DNA of 5,328 nucleotides from Nitrososphaeria archaeon (GTDB taxonomy: Archaea; Thermoproteota; Nitrososphaeria; Geothermarchaeales; JDFR-13), in NCBI GenBank assembly GCA_027000765.1, contig JALTNJ010000113.1:1-5328 (forward strand), in the 5' to 3' direction. The notes beneath the pieces were generated by a model. It worked only from the letters and a program-made list of their open reading frames with translations, did no database searches and had not been told where the DNA came from. A program made the position numbers and the translations under genes. Below are positions 5,184 to 5,328 of this stretch, one piece after another; positions within the stretch are counted from its first letter, which is position 1; each line of letters starts with the position of its first letter.

Positions 5184-5328
5184 TGCTGGAACTCGTTGCT
5201 AGGGCAATCATTGCAGGAACACCCCTATTGATAGCATCCATAGGAGAGATATATACCGAGAGATCAGGCGTACTAAACTTGGGTCTAGAAGGGATATTTG
5301 TTTTAGGCGCCGCTACATCATTCGTCAC
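5180..5328 (+). CDS. ABC importer permease 2, BPD_transp_2 family (NupQ-like), N-terminal part (truncated by window edge)
   Basis: This is the second membrane subunit; 49 codons are visible before the window ends. It starts at ATG 5180 or at the adjacent in-frame ATG 5183. The stop TGA of permease 1 overlaps in an ATGA arrangement that implies translational coupling. GGTGGTGA (5171-5178) is a good Shine-Dalgarno whose spacing, one base to the first ATG and four to the second, favours the second. A stop in this frame at 5156-5158 rules out a longer N-terminus. The visible protein has a first hydrophobic segment (about 4-20), the diagnostic GEIYTERSGVLNLGLEGIF (22-40) and the beginning of a second helix. 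GExxxERSGVxNLGxEG is characteristic of the YufQ/NupQ permeases, which partner with NupP-type permeases in nucleoside importers. The remainder of the protein lies outside the window. Confidence 0.93.
   Translation, partial: MMLELVARAIIAGTPLLIASIGEIYTERSGVLNLGLEGIFVLGAATSFV

Overview
The window reads as an AT-rich archaeal chromosome, most likely from a (hyper)thermophilic Thermoproteota-type lineage. This is inferred from archaeal BRE/TATA promoters with very short or absent leaders, heavy use of ATA (Ile) and AGA/AGG (Arg) codons, GGAGG-type ribosome sites next to leaderless genes, and an HTH-phosphoribosyltransferase fusion of archaeal type. I cannot name a genus from the sequence alone.

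Layout: (1) positions 1-142, minus strand: N-terminal 47 codons of an NAD-dependent sugar-nucleotide epimerase/dehydratase, cut by the window edge. (2) 143-256: short intergenic stretch holding the epimerase start region and T-rich termination tracts for the next gene. (3) 257-961, minus strand: a 234-residue protein with an N-terminal Cro/XRE-like helix-turn-helix and a C-terminal type I phosphoribosyltransferase (PRTase) domain, probably a purine-metabolism regulator and/or salvage enzyme. (4) 962-1147: a 186-bp divergent control region. (5) 1148-5328, plus strand: an ABC importer operon of the BMP/PnrA (nucleoside-type) family. Its order is a Tat-signal solute-binding protein, a double-NBD ATPase, permease 1 and the first 49 codons of permease 2.

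The most interesting part is the divergent control region. It carries two inverted repeats with 10-bp arms, each matching at 9 of 10 positions and built from the same half-site (consensus about TTTYTTAC). One fills the gap between the PRTase TATA box and its ATG. The other abuts the transporter TATA box and covers its BRE. A fifth half-site lies just downstream of the transporter TATA box. This looks like an operator system through which one factor controls both transcription units. The adjacent HTH-PRTase is the obvious candidate, which would make this a PurR-like purine/PRPP-sensing circuit in an archaeon. The motif and its placement are seen directly; the identity of the binding protein and its effector are inference.

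Working model: the binding protein captures a nucleoside or related purine/pyrimidine compound outside the cell, the two BPD_transp_2 permeases carry it across the membrane, and the asymmetric ATPase powers import through what appears to be a single competent ATP site. The PRTase-domain protein links intracellular nucleobase/PRPP status to expression.
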